A stretch of 64,000 nt of DNA from Cytophagales bacterium (GTDB lineage: Bacteria > Bacteroidota > Bacteroidia > Cytophagales > Cyclobacteriaceae): NCBI GenBank assembly GCA_020402945.1, contig JADBYQ010000007.1, positions 1 through 64,000 of the forward strand, written 5' to 3'. Positions 51,955 to 61,500 of the stretch are shown in pieces. Position 1 is the stretch's first letter. Each line of letters begins with the position of its first letter. The position numbers were made by a program, and so were the translations under genes. The notes under the pieces are model-generated. The model saw nothing but the letters and a program-made list of their open reading frames with translations. It was not told the DNA's origin and did no database searches.

Positions 51955-53025
51955 TTATTTAACCAGGTAGTTCCAATGGTGCGTATCCGGCTCAATGCCT
52001 TTGCGAATGTCATTCAGTTTTTTCTTAACACGCAGTTGAAAACTATTTGAGTCTACAGCCGGCAAATTATAGTCTGTGCCATGAATATGTATCGTTGCAA
52101 TTTGGGAAACAACTGCTGCCGTGCCCACGCCAAATGCTTCCGTGATGGTTTTGTTTTTAAATGCCTCCTCTATTTCGGCTATGCTTACTCTTCGCTCTTC
52201 TTTCTCAATTCCCATTGCGCTCGCAAGCGTAAGGATAGAATCACGTGTTACTCCATCCAACAATGAAGTAGAAAGTTTTGGCGTAACCAATTTGCCATTC
52301 AACACAAACATCACATTCATGGCACCTGACTCATCGATGTATTTGTGGTCTTTCGCATCCGTCCACAACACTTGATCGAAGCCTTGCTTTTGTGCTAACA
52401 TAGTAGGATAAAAAGCTCCGCCATAATTACCGGCACATTTAGCAAATCCAGTTCCACCTTCTGCAGCTCTTACAAATTCTTCTTCTACCTTCACGCGGAC
52501 AGGTTTAGAGAAATAAGGCCCAACCGGGCTTGTTAAAATAATGAACTTGTATTCTTCCGCTACTTTTACACCCAGCTTTGCTTCTGAGGCAAATACGAAG
52601 GGCCTTAAATAAAGAGAGGCACCTTCGGTAGTCGGGACCCAACCAGCATCTACTTCGATCAATGCGCTTAATGATTGGAGAAACAATTCTTCACTAATGG
52701 CTGGCATGCACATGCGATCTAAAGATTTCAGCAATCTTTTATGGTGTCGTTCAGGGCGAAAAATGGTAATCGTTCCTTGATCATTTTTGAAAGCTTTCAT
52801 GCCCTCAAATACCGACTGGCCATAGTGCAACGCTAACATGGCAGGTGATAACTCCAGGTTACCATATGGGACTATCTTAGGTTCTTGCCATTGTCCATCT
52901 TTATAATCAACCATCAACATGTGGTCGGAAATATGGGCTCCGAAACCAAGATTGTTGAAATCGATACCAGATAGGCGGGACTTCGCAACTCGTTCAACGT
53001 GGATGGGTTCTGTTAGTACTGCCAT
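51955..53025 (-). CDS. ilvE: Branched-chain amino-acid aminotransferase
   Basis: The 356-residue fold-type IV PLP enzyme transfers the amino group in Leu/Ile/Val metabolism. Motifs are YGQSVFEGMKAFKNDQGTITIFRPERHHKRL, the PLP lysine in FAKCAGNYGGAF and DGVTRDSILTLASAMG. It matches the longer, eukaryote-like BCAT class in length. It stands alone with a clear terminator. Confidence 0.95.
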   Translation of the reverse strand: MAVLTEPIHVERVAKSRLSGIDFNNLGFGAHISDHMLMVDYKDGQWQEPKIVPYGNLELSPAMLALHYGQSVFEGMKAFKNDQGTITIFRPERHHKRLLKSLDRMCMPAISEELFLQSLSALIEVDAGWVPTTEGASLYLRPFVFASEAKLGVKVAEEYKFIILTSPVGPYFSKPVRVKVEEEFVRAAEGGTGFAKCAGNYGGAFYPTMLAQKQGFDQVLWTDAKDHKYIDESGAMNVMFVLNGKLVTPKLSTSLLDGVTRDSILTLASAMGIEKEERRVSIAEIEEAFKNKTITEAFGVGTAAVVSQIATIHIHGTDYNLPAVDSNSFQLRVKKKLNDIRKGIEPDTHHWNYLVK

Positions 53026-53157
53026 GGCTTTTTACTTTTTTAATTATTGTAAAATTACAGAGTTATCCTGAATTAAAAATTTATTTCTATCGATCAATTT
53101 TATCTACCTGCTGCAGGACAATGCTACCCGTGTGCTTTTTTTATGCTCCGCACCGAG

Positions 53158-53766
53158 TTATTTGCGATGCCCATGCTTTCTCATCTCATTCGCAACACTC
53201 ACAGAATTTTCATCGCCTCTTTTCTCCAATTCTGAAATGATCTGAGTGTGGTTTTTCTCGTCTCGATTTTGACTCAGCTTGTAGCTCGCTTCCATCCGCT
53301 CAATGGTAATTTCAAAACCAATCGTTCCGCGTAACTCGGTATGGAAATACTTTTCTGACATCGTGTCAACAGAAACCGGATGCACTGAATCTTTTTCGTA
53401 TTTATTTGTTAGTTGCCTGAGTGATTCGATCAACTCGTCTTCTGACTGCATATGCGCCTTACCATACACGTGAACCGCTACATAGTCCCATGAAGGCACA
53501 TTTTCATGATCATACCACGAAGAGGAAACATACGTGTGGGGTCCCAGAAAAATCACCATCACCTCTTCATTTTGTGGCAGTACACGCCATTGCTTGTTGC
53601 CACGACTTATGTGTCCTTGCAACTTGCCCCCAACCAGAATCAGTGGAATGTGCGTTGCCCATAGCTTTCCATCCACCGTGCTGACTACAATACCAAATCC
53701 ATTCTTTCGAATAAAATCTGTTAGGTCTTCTTCGTTTTCGTTTTTCGCATAAGCGGGTGTATACAT
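53158..53766 (-). CDS. PaiB-like FMN-binding protein
   Basis: The 202-residue protein matches the FMN-binding negative transcriptional regulator family (PaiB): MYTPAYAKNENEEDLTDFIRKNGFGIVVS, ATHIPLIL, VMVIFLGPHTYVSSSWYDHENVPSWDYVAVHVYG and LRGTIGFEITIERMEASYKLSQNR. The split-barrel fold binds FMN. A regulatory role is known in Bacillus but not shown here. It lies 27 bp downstream of the cupin gene. Confidence 0.9.
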   Translation of the reverse strand: MYTPAYAKNENEEDLTDFIRKNGFGIVVSTVDGKLWATHIPLILVGGKLQGHISRGNKQWRVLPQNEEVMVIFLGPHTYVSSSWYDHENVPSWDYVAVHVYGKAHMQSEDELIESLRQLTNKYEKDSVHPVSVDTMSEKYFHTELRGTIGFEITIERMEASYKLSQNRDEKNHTQIISELEKRGDENSVSVANEMRKHGHRK

Positions 53767-53793
53767 ACGTTAATTTTTAAAGCCAACGAGTTA

Positions 53794-54126
53794 TTAATCT
53801 ACAATGAACAACTTTACACCTTTTTCACTTCTCGTGCGATGTGCTTCTGCCCCATCCCCTACCTGATACGAAAGGCCTGCGCTCAAACGGAATTCTCTGC
53901 CATCTTCTAATTCGGTTATCATTTCACCCTCCACACAAAATATAATATGACCTTTCTTGCACCAATGATCTGCCAGATAGTTGACCGAATACTCAACCAT
54001 CCGCACACGCACATTGCCAAAATGTTGTACGCGCCAAAGCGCAAAACCCGTGGCACCTTCATGGCGCTCTGCAGCTACAGATTTCCAATCAGTAATACCA
54101 AACATTATTTTTTGATCAATGACCAT
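53794..54126 (-). CDS. DHCW-motif cupin protein
   Basis: The 110-residue cupin contains the family motif as YLADHWCKKGHIIFCVEGEM and a second strand, LSAGLSYQVGDGAEAHRTRSEKG. The conserved His and Cys probably bind metal. Its function is unknown. It overlaps the 3' end of the PLP decarboxylase gene by 11 bp, so both are co-transcribed. Confidence 0.85.
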   Translation of the reverse strand: MVIDQKIMFGITDWKSVAAERHEGATGFALWRVQHFGNVRVRMVEYSVNYLADHWCKKGHIIFCVEGEMITELEDGREFRLSAGLSYQVGDGAEAHRTRSEKGVKLFIVD

Positions 54127-55531
54127 TTCTAAGTTGGTTAATTACTTCATCCATCAAACCTAGCACCAAGTTGACATCGTCCGTGGTGGTGCGCCAATTC
54201 ACAAATGCCGCGCGAATTCCTTTTCTGTCTTTGTATAGTGTAGGAGTCATAAATACTTTTCCGGTTGCATTTAATGCTCTTAGGAACACGGTTACTTCAT
54301 CCGGGTTTGTTTCCTTTCTCAATGTAAAACAAACAGTATTCAACCTAACAGGTGCTAATAATTCAAAATCTAAAGATGTCTCAATGCCCTTGCCAAACTG
54401 TGCAGCATGACTAATATTATCATCTACAATGGACCTAATACCTTCCTGGCCATACGCTACCAGCGAAAACCAAACCGACAGTGCTTTCAATCTTCTTGAG
54501 TTCTCCGGAAGGAAATTCAGGTAATTGAAATTCTCCAATGGGTTGCCTAGGTATGGCGCGTTGGAGTTTTGGAACGTCTCTACTTGAAGTAAGCTGTGTT
54601 TTTGTTTCACGAAAAACACTGCGCTCTCATAGGGCACATTCAACCACTTATGGCAATCAATTGTGATGCTATCTGACTGTTCCCAGTCCTCTACTAAATG
54701 TTGATAGGGCGATGAGCAAGCAGCAAATCCACCAAAGGCGGCATCAATATGCCACCAAAATGAATACTTCTCTTTCAGTTTGGCGATGGCTTTGAAATCA
54801 TCAAAGTCAACCGTATTGACTGTGCCTGCACTGGAAATCAAAATGATGGGTTCTGTTGGATTTTTTTGTAAATAATCTTCTAGCGCAACTACATCGATTG
54901 CCTCTCGATTGCCAACTTCTGTGGCTATTTTGACTAAATTGTTACTACCGATCCCCAACATTGATAATGATTTTATTGAAGAGGAATGTGGTGTAGCGGC
55001 AACAACTTTAACTCCTTTTGTCAATCCCTCTTTGGCAACATCTATTCCAATCTGTTTTCCTATCCATTGGCGCGCCACCGCCAAACAAGTAAAGTTGGAC
55101 ATCGTTGCACCTGTAACAAAACCTCCAAAAAAATCCTTTGGCAATTGAAATAGATCCAACAATAATTGAATGGTTTCTATTTCGAGATTGGCAGATACAT
55201 CACCTTGTCCTTTTAGCCCTTGCGGGTTTTGATCATAGACTGTTGAAAGCCAATCGCCTGCGATCGCTGCCGGAGTAGTTCCTCCAGTAACAAAACCCCA
55301 ATAGCGCGGCCCGGATGAACCAACCATGAGCGCTTCAAATCGTTCGTTGAATTGCTGTAACGCACCAAGCGTACCAACACCGGATTGGTCAAGCTTCGTG
55401 CGCAGTAATGGAACTTCTGATGATGTAGTTGGTCGCTCGTGCAGCTCACTTAGGTACACGGTACTTTGCGTTGAGATGAGTTCAAAGAGTGAACTCACCT
55501 CTTCGGATTCCTTTTTTATTAGTGAATTCAT
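54116..55531 (-). CDS. Group II PLP-dependent amino-acid decarboxylase
   Basis: The 471-residue enzyme resembles aromatic-L-amino-acid/tyrosine decarboxylases. It has GSSGPRYWGFVTGGTTPAAIAGDWL near the N-terminus, HIDAAFGGFAACS with the PLP-binding Asp, and the Schiff-base lysine in TIDCHKWLNVPYES. It decarboxylates an amino acid of unknown identity, possibly tryptophan, tyrosine or glutamate-like. It starts where the GNAT gene ends, with no spacer, and overlaps the cupin gene. Confidence 0.9.
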   Translation of the reverse strand: MNSLIKKESEEVSSLFELISTQSTVYLSELHERPTTSSEVPLLRTKLDQSGVGTLGALQQFNERFEALMVGSSGPRYWGFVTGGTTPAAIAGDWLSTVYDQNPQGLKGQGDVSANLEIETIQLLLDLFQLPKDFFGGFVTGATMSNFTCLAVARQWIGKQIGIDVAKEGLTKGVKVVAATPHSSSIKSLSMLGIGSNNLVKIATEVGNREAIDVVALEDYLQKNPTEPIILISSAGTVNTVDFDDFKAIAKLKEKYSFWWHIDAAFGGFAACSSPYQHLVEDWEQSDSITIDCHKWLNVPYESAVFFVKQKHSLLQVETFQNSNAPYLGNPLENFNYLNFLPENSRRLKALSVWFSLVAYGQEGIRSIVDDNISHAAQFGKGIETSLDFELLAPVRLNTVCFTLRKETNPDEVTVFLRALNATGKVFMTPTLYKDRKGIRAAFVNWRTTTDDVNLVLGLMDEVINQLRNGH

Positions 55532-55999
55532 TTAAATCAGTATCAATTCCATTTTGATATCACTCCGCTTGTATGGACCATCTAACGCAACTTCTACAAA
55601 TCCAAGCTTGCGATACAAATTAATGGCAGCTAAAAGCTTTGTGTTAGAGTATAGTATGATTTTGGTGGCGTTTTTTTCTCGTGCTTTTGCGATAGCTGCA
55701 ATGGCCAATTTTTCGCCAATTCCCTTTCCTTGAAAGGTTTCGTCAACTGCCATTTTTGTAAACTCAAATATTGTTTTGCTCACTCTTTTCAAGGCGACTA
55801 CTCCTACTGCTTGGTTTTCCACGATAGCTAATAAGATCTCACCACCAGCCTCAAGTATTTTTTGATCCGGATGCTGAAGAACCTCTACATCGATCGGTTC
55901 AATCCAAAAGTATTTTTCAATCCATGCTCGATTGAGAGACTCAAACGCGGGTTGATGTTCTGGTATGTAGCTGACAATTTTAACATCCTGAGTAGTCAT
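55532..55999 (-). CDS. GNAT family N-acetyltransferase
   Basis: The 155-residue GNAT has FTKMAVDETFQGKGIGEKLAIAAIAKARE (acetyl-CoA loop QGKGIG) and ILYSNTKLLAAINLYRKLGFVEV. It resembles small acetyltransferases acting on amines or peptides. It precedes the decarboxylase gene without a gap, so one operon is likely. Confidence 0.88.
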   Translation of the reverse strand: MTTQDVKIVSYIPEHQPAFESLNRAWIEKYFWIEPIDVEVLQHPDQKILEAGGEILLAIVENQAVGVVALKRVSKTIFEFTKMAVDETFQGKGIGEKLAIAAIAKAREKNATKIILYSNTKLLAAINLYRKLGFVEVALDGPYKRSDIKMELILI

Positions 56000-56005
56000 G
56001 GTATG

Positions 56006-56452
56006 CTAATTATCCCAGCTATAAAAATGATGATCCTGATCTAGTTGAAAACCAACCTTGGGGTACAACCTATTGCCGATGGTATTAGACTTGGCTGTTT
56101 CCAGAATCAATCCACATCCGCCCGTTTGTCTGCAATGCTCCTTGGCTCTTTCGATCAGCGCCATTGAAAATCCTTTCCCTCGAAAAGGCACGTCTACGAA
56201 TAAATCATTGAGCAGCCATAGCCGCTTCATCCTCGTGGAAGAGAAAAGTGGATAGAGTTGCGTAAAGCCGGTCATCACATTGGCTTCATCGAATGAAACA
56301 AAAATAACTGATTCATTTGCTTCGATTCGCTGTCTCAGAAATTCTTTTGTAGCGGTCACATCTGATTGCTTTTCATAAAAGACCCGATACTGATCAAACA
56401 GAATAGCCAGGCTTTCCAGGTGATTAATTGTCGCTTGTTCTACTCGAATCAT
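56006..56452 (-). CDS. GNAT family N-acetyltransferase
   Basis: The 148-residue protein has ATINHLESLAILFDQYRVFYEKQS at the N-terminus, LLNDLFVDVPFRGKGFSMALIERAKEH (acetyl-CoA loop RGKG) and ILETAKSNTIGNRLYPKVGFQLD. It is 6 bp upstream of the other GNAT gene on the same strand. The substrate is unknown. Confidence 0.88.
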   Translation of the reverse strand: MIRVEQATINHLESLAILFDQYRVFYEKQSDVTATKEFLRQRIEANESVIFVSFDEANVMTGFTQLYPLFSSTRMKRLWLLNDLFVDVPFRGKGFSMALIERAKEHCRQTGGCGLILETAKSNTIGNRLYPKVGFQLDQDHHFYSWDN

Positions 56453-56472
56453 AGTGTTTTTGATCAGCGTTT

Positions 56473-57261
56473 TTATAAGTCGACAAATAGTTTGCCGACC
56501 AAGTACAATCTGGCTTGCCCTCTGATCTCAACTCGGTCGCCAATTAATTTACACTTCAAATCTCCCTTCCGTTTCGATAATTGACGGGCCAAAAATTCTG
56601 TTTTATCCAAAACCCGTGCCCAATAAGGAGTCAACGTGGTATGCGCTGAACCCGTCACCGGGTCTTCATCCATACCCGACTGTGGGCCAAAAAATCTTGA
56701 AACAAAATCAACGTGTTTGCCCTTGGCCGTTACGATGATGCCGCGGGCGTCTACTTTTCCAATCAATTTAAAATCCGGACTCATGTTCACGATTTGGTCT
56801 TCGTTCTCAAATACCAACATGTAATCTGTTTTGCCCTTAAATGTTTTTATAGATTTTACCCCAAGCCCTTCTTCCAACTCGGGTATTGAGTTTACTTCTC
56901 TCAGTGTATCGACAGGAAAGTTCAGCGTAAGCATGTCACCTGATTTTGTTACTGTCAATTGCCCGCTGCGTGAATTAAACGTGATCGTATCGCCTTGGAA
57001 GTTTTCATGGTTGAACAAAATAAAAGCGGTGGCCAGGGTGGCGTGCCCGCACAAATCTACTTCTACTGTAGGCGTAAACCATCGGATGCGCAAACCCTCT
57101 TTTTCATTGACATAGAAAGCGGTTTCTGCCAAACAGTTCTCCATGGCAATGTTTTGCATTACTGAATCTGGCAACCATTCTTCTAATGGGCAAACAGCCG
57201 CGGGATTTCCACCAAACACCTTGTTGGTAAACGCATCTACCTGGTAAATTTTAATTTCCAT
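56473..57261 (-). CDS. PhzF-family isomerase
   Basis: The product of about 262 residues begins MEIKIYQVDAFTNKVFGGNPAAVCPL, the PhzF N-terminal signature, with LAETAFYV (catalytic Glu), DLCGHATLATA and later MDEDPVTGSAHTTLTPYW. The family isomerises small metabolites, as PhzF does in phenazine synthesis; no phenazine genes are near. ATG at 57261 is preferred; an in-frame upstream ATG at 57315 lies inside the EamA gene. Confidence 0.9.
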   Translation of the reverse strand: MEIKIYQVDAFTNKVFGGNPAAVCPLEEWLPDSVMQNIAMENCLAETAFYVNEKEGLRIRWFTPTVEVDLCGHATLATAFILFNHENFQGDTITFNSRSGQLTVTKSGDMLTLNFPVDTLREVNSIPELEEGLGVKSIKTFKGKTDYMLVFENEDQIVNMSPDFKLIGKVDARGIIVTAKGKHVDFVSRFFGPQSGMDEDPVTGSAHTTLTPYWARVLDKTEFLARQLSKRKGDLKCKLIGDRVEIRGQARLYLVGKLFVDL

Positions 57262-57265
57262 TTTG

Positions 57266-58243
57266 TTAGGACTTAAGGTTTGAGATTTTAGATTTGAGAT
57301 CGATAGCCTTCCCAATCTTAAACAGTGAATGTTGAGTATTGATTGGATTATTTTTTATTTGATAGCCACGGTTGACGAGATAGATTCCTACAACGGTAAC
57401 GACAATAGCCAGTCCAATTTGAAAATTTAGTTTTTCGTTCAGGATAAGCCAACCTAAAATGACAGCTACTATTGGGTTGATGTAGGCATATAGAGAGACC
57501 AATGTCATAGGCAATTTTTTGATTGCATACGAATAACAAGCATAAGCGGCTACCGAGCCTATCAATATCATATAGACCAAGGAAAAAATAACTTCGTTGT
57601 TCCACTGAATTGCAGAGTAATCATCCGCCAACAAACTAATAGGGATGAGGAATAATCCTCCAAATAGCATTTGCAAGCCGGCATTCAAAAACGGATTGGA
57701 GTTTTGGTTATTCTTCTTAATCCAGATACTACCTATTGCCCAACAGAGATTAGCCAGAAAAGTAAGCACGATTCCTTTAATGTAATTGGCGTTCGAAAAC
57801 TCTATCAGATGTTCTGCAAAAATCATGAGGATGCCTGCAAGACCTGTTGCCAACCCAAGGAGGATCAACCAATTGGGTTTCTCATCTTTAGTGACTAGCA
57901 CGTTGATGAGCACAGTCCATATAGGCATCATCGAACATATGATTGCTGCCACTCCACTTGAAATATAAACTTCTGCCCAGCCTACCATGGCAATACCCAA
58001 TGTGACCATGAACAGTCCGGAAATAGCTTGGTCAACTAGTACCTTGCGATTTGGCCATTTCGCTTTACCAATTGTAAGCATAAACAAAACCAAGATTGGG
58101 CCGGCCGCTAAAAATCGCAGCATGGAAAACAAGAATGGCGGAAACTGAGTGACACCAATTCGCAACGCCAAGTAAGTGGTGCCCCAAATCACACAAACAG
58201 CGGCTAATGCCAGATAGGCAATTAAATTCTTATTGTCTTTCAT
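57266..58243 (-). CDS. EamA/DMT-family transporter
   Basis: The 325-residue membrane protein has ten predicted helices in two EamA repeats: VCVIWGTTYLALRIGVTQFPPFLFSMLRFLAAG in the first, LANLCWAIGSIWIKKNN and SLYAYINPIVAVILGWLILNEKLNFQ in the second. It exports or takes up small metabolites in the drug/metabolite transporter superfamily. Substrate unknown. It lies 4 bp upstream of the PhzF gene, so they may be co-transcribed. Confidence 0.9.
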   Translation of the reverse strand: MKDNKNLIAYLALAAVCVIWGTTYLALRIGVTQFPPFLFSMLRFLAAGPILVLFMLTIGKAKWPNRKVLVDQAISGLFMVTLGIAMVGWAEVYISSGVAAIICSMMPIWTVLINVLVTKDEKPNWLILLGLATGLAGILMIFAEHLIEFSNANYIKGIVLTFLANLCWAIGSIWIKKNNQNSNPFLNAGLQMLFGGLFLIPISLLADDYSAIQWNNEVIFSLVYMILIGSVAAYACYSYAIKKLPMTLVSLYAYINPIVAVILGWLILNEKLNFQIGLAIVVTVVGIYLVNRGYQIKNNPINTQHSLFKIGKAIDLKSKISNLKS

Positions 58244-58555
58244 CTTCTATTTCTTCAAAATTCTCTTCGCTCGCTTTACTCCCTAATGGCTTGTTTGCCA
58301 ACTTTTCTCGTCAGAAAACTATTTGTTGATATCGAAGCATCAACGCAATGATTCCAACAGCCGCACCCAAAACTAAAAATAACCTATGTCACCTACCCAT
58401 TTATAATTTCGGCTTCAAAATTGATCTTATTACAGCAATAAAACAGTTTCAGTTTTAAGTATTTTGACCATATCAGTTTAGATGATAATACCTACTTTGT
58501 GGTATTGTCAGTATGGCTTCCAAGATCGATCTTTGAAGATTATAAAGTTGAGTAT
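58244..58555. other. Spacer between the divergent EamA and CHAT-TPR genes
   Basis: No gene or strong repeat is seen. It must hold both divergent promoters. A CTACTTTG near 58492-58499 resembles a -7 element for the CHAT gene, and GTTGAT/ATCAAC forms a small hairpin near 58325-58345. Confidence 0.3.
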
Positions 58556-61500
58556 ATGCGTAGCCTATTTTTTCTGTTCTGTCTCGTTATCTCCTTTAGT
58601 GGTATCGCTCAGGAATGGCTGACTCTTTATCAGAAGGCGCAGACTAGTTATGCAAACAGCCAATTTGAAACCGCCTATGTAGAAGCTGGTCAGGCACTTA
58701 AGAAATACCAGGAAGAAGATGGGGCCACCAATGACGCCTACGCATCCATTCTAAGAGTACTTGCCAATGTCTGTTTTCAGCAAGAAAAATTAGAGGAAGG
58801 ACTGGGGTACGCCCAAAAGGAAATTCAGATTCGCGAAGGAAAAAAGGATCTGGTGCTGTCTGCTGCTTTTGAGAACACGGCTCAATTCCATCAAGAAATG
58901 GGCGATTATCAGAAAGCCATAGAACAGTTGGCTCGATCAAAAGAGGTGCTGTTAAATTTCTACTCCGTAGATGAAAATCCGATTGTAGAGTGTGAATTAA
59001 ACATGGCCATCAATCATTACCTGGCAAACAATAACAACCAAGCCTTACTTCTCTTCAAAGATGCTTTCTCTCGCCTGAAGTCTGAAAAGATTGAAACATT
59101 ACAATCAAAGTATTATTTCGGCCTACTGAATTTAGAGATGGGCAACGCTGAAACTGCTTTGACAGTCTTTTCAGAAACACAAAAAAAATATCAAGACAGT
59201 AGCATTACAGAAACAATCGACTACGCGCTTGTTGTGAAGGGATTGGCAGAAACACAGCACCAACTGAAAGAGTATGAAAAAGCAGAGGCTGCGTATCAGG
59301 TAAGTCAGGTCCTATTTGAAAAATTGGAAGCTGTCAATGACGATGAATATTTGTATTTATTGAACAGCCGCGCGATCAATTTAGAACAACTGGGTAAGAA
59401 AGAGTTAGCGGAATCACTATTTGGAATCGTGGCCAAACATCCAGAAGGAAGACTTCCTTATGCTGCCGCTTTAAACAATCGAGCCGCTTTGCTCCAAGCG
59501 AAAGGGGAATTTGAATCCGCACAAAAACTATATGAAGAGTCGATCTCTAAACTTGACAAAACAAAAAAAACAGAATCCCTTTTGTATGCAGAGACGTTGC
59601 GGAATTTAGCTTTATTACAGGCCGAACGAAAACAGTTAGAAAAGGCCATTCAGCTTATTGATGAATCATACTCGATTATTGTCGGAACGTTGGGAGAGGT
59701 TCACCCCAGCGCCATTAACTCGCTGAATAAAAAAGCGTCTATCCTCTACAAAGCAAATCAAACACAACAGGCCAAGAGAGACTATGAAAAAGTGATCAAC
59801 GTACTTGCCTCTAAACCTTCTCATGAAATGGCCGTTGCTCAGATTGGTCTCGCGCAATGCATTCAGAAGGAAGCAAAATATGTTGCCGCAGACTCAATAT
59901 ACCGAGTTGTGATTGGTTACTATGACGCGGGCCAATTGAACAAGGATGATCAATTTATAACAGTGCTGGCTAGCTACGCATCCCTTTTACAAGAACAAGG
60001 TCAGCTAAAGGAAGCTTCCGCTACTATGCAAAAAGCACTTGTTCAATTAAAGAAAACCAAGGGTATGCAGCATGAATACTACCCGATTTTACTTGAAAAT
60101 ATTGCATCGCTTCATTTGAGGTTGGGAAAACGAGAGTTGGCTAAAGCAAAACTCGACTCAGCCGAAGCCTTTTTTGATTCTGAAAAAAAGATGAATAGTG
60201 AGGCCTATGGAGCCATGCTGTTGGGCAAAGGAAGGTACCACCAAGTGTCCGGTGAGTATCAAAAAGCAGAACTATACTTGCGAAAGGGAACAGATTTGTT
60301 CTTGAAATTAAATGGAGAAAGAAGTGAATCGTATGCGTTTGCTATTAATTCGCTAGCCCTCTATTATCAGACAATGGGGAATTTTCCGGAAGCAGAACCC
60401 CTTTTTACGAAAGCATTGGCTATTAGAGAGCAGACAAACGGCAAGGTGTCAACAGAGTACGCCACGGTATTGCAAAATCTTGCTTCGCTTTATCAGTTAC
60501 AGGAGAACTATCAAAAAGCAGAACCTCTATTGCAAGAAGCCAATAAAATAGATGAAGCCGTACTCGGCACCAAGCATCCACAATACCTCGTCTCGCTTCA
60601 AAACTTAGCTACACTCTACCAAAAGAAAAAAGACTTGGAAAAGGCTGCCTTTATGATGGAAACTGTCCGCTCGCTCACGGAAAAAATAGTTGGAAAAAAT
60701 CATCCCTCTTATGTAACGGTGGTAAGTAATATCGCTTCTCTCTATCAAGACCAAGGAAAATATGCAGAATCAGAAGCCCTATGGAAAGAAAGTGTGAACC
60801 TAAGAAAATCGATGTTGGGCGAAGATCATCCAGATTATGCACGATCGCTTTATGGATTAGCCGGTGTCTATTTTGCAACTGGAAGATTCTCCGAAGCGGC
60901 TCCCCATTTTAACACCGTTGTAGAAAAATATCAGCGCCAGATAGTTACCTATTTTGATGCGTTGAGCGAAAAGGAAAAGAGTGCCTTCTACAATCGCATC
61001 AGACCCGTGTTTGAATCCTACCAGGATTTTTGTGTGCAGCTCATCGCGCAAAAATCGGCAAACGAAGGCGTTATCGAAAAACTTTATGACATCCAGTTAT
61101 CTACAAAAGCCATTCTCTTAAATGCATCGAATAAAGTAAGAAATGCAATTATGAATAGTGGAGATGTAGAGTTGCAGAATCTCTTCCGCCAATGGCAGGC
61201 TACAAAAGAAGAACTGGTTCGTTCATATAGCCTCACTACTGAGGAGCGCACACGCTTAGGGATCGATTTAGTGAAAGAGGAAGAGAAAGCAAATGACTTA
61301 GAAAAGAACCTATCTGCACGCTCCTCGCAGTTCGCCCTTGGAAAAAAGAATGTTTCCTGGAAAGACGTAAAAGCCAGTCTAAAGCCTAATGAGACAGCGA
61401 TAGAGATCATCCGGATCAAAAAAAAGTATGTTCCTGATTCCATCTATTATGCCGCTCTTATTTTAAGTGGTACCAATGAAAAACCCCAATTGTTCATTTG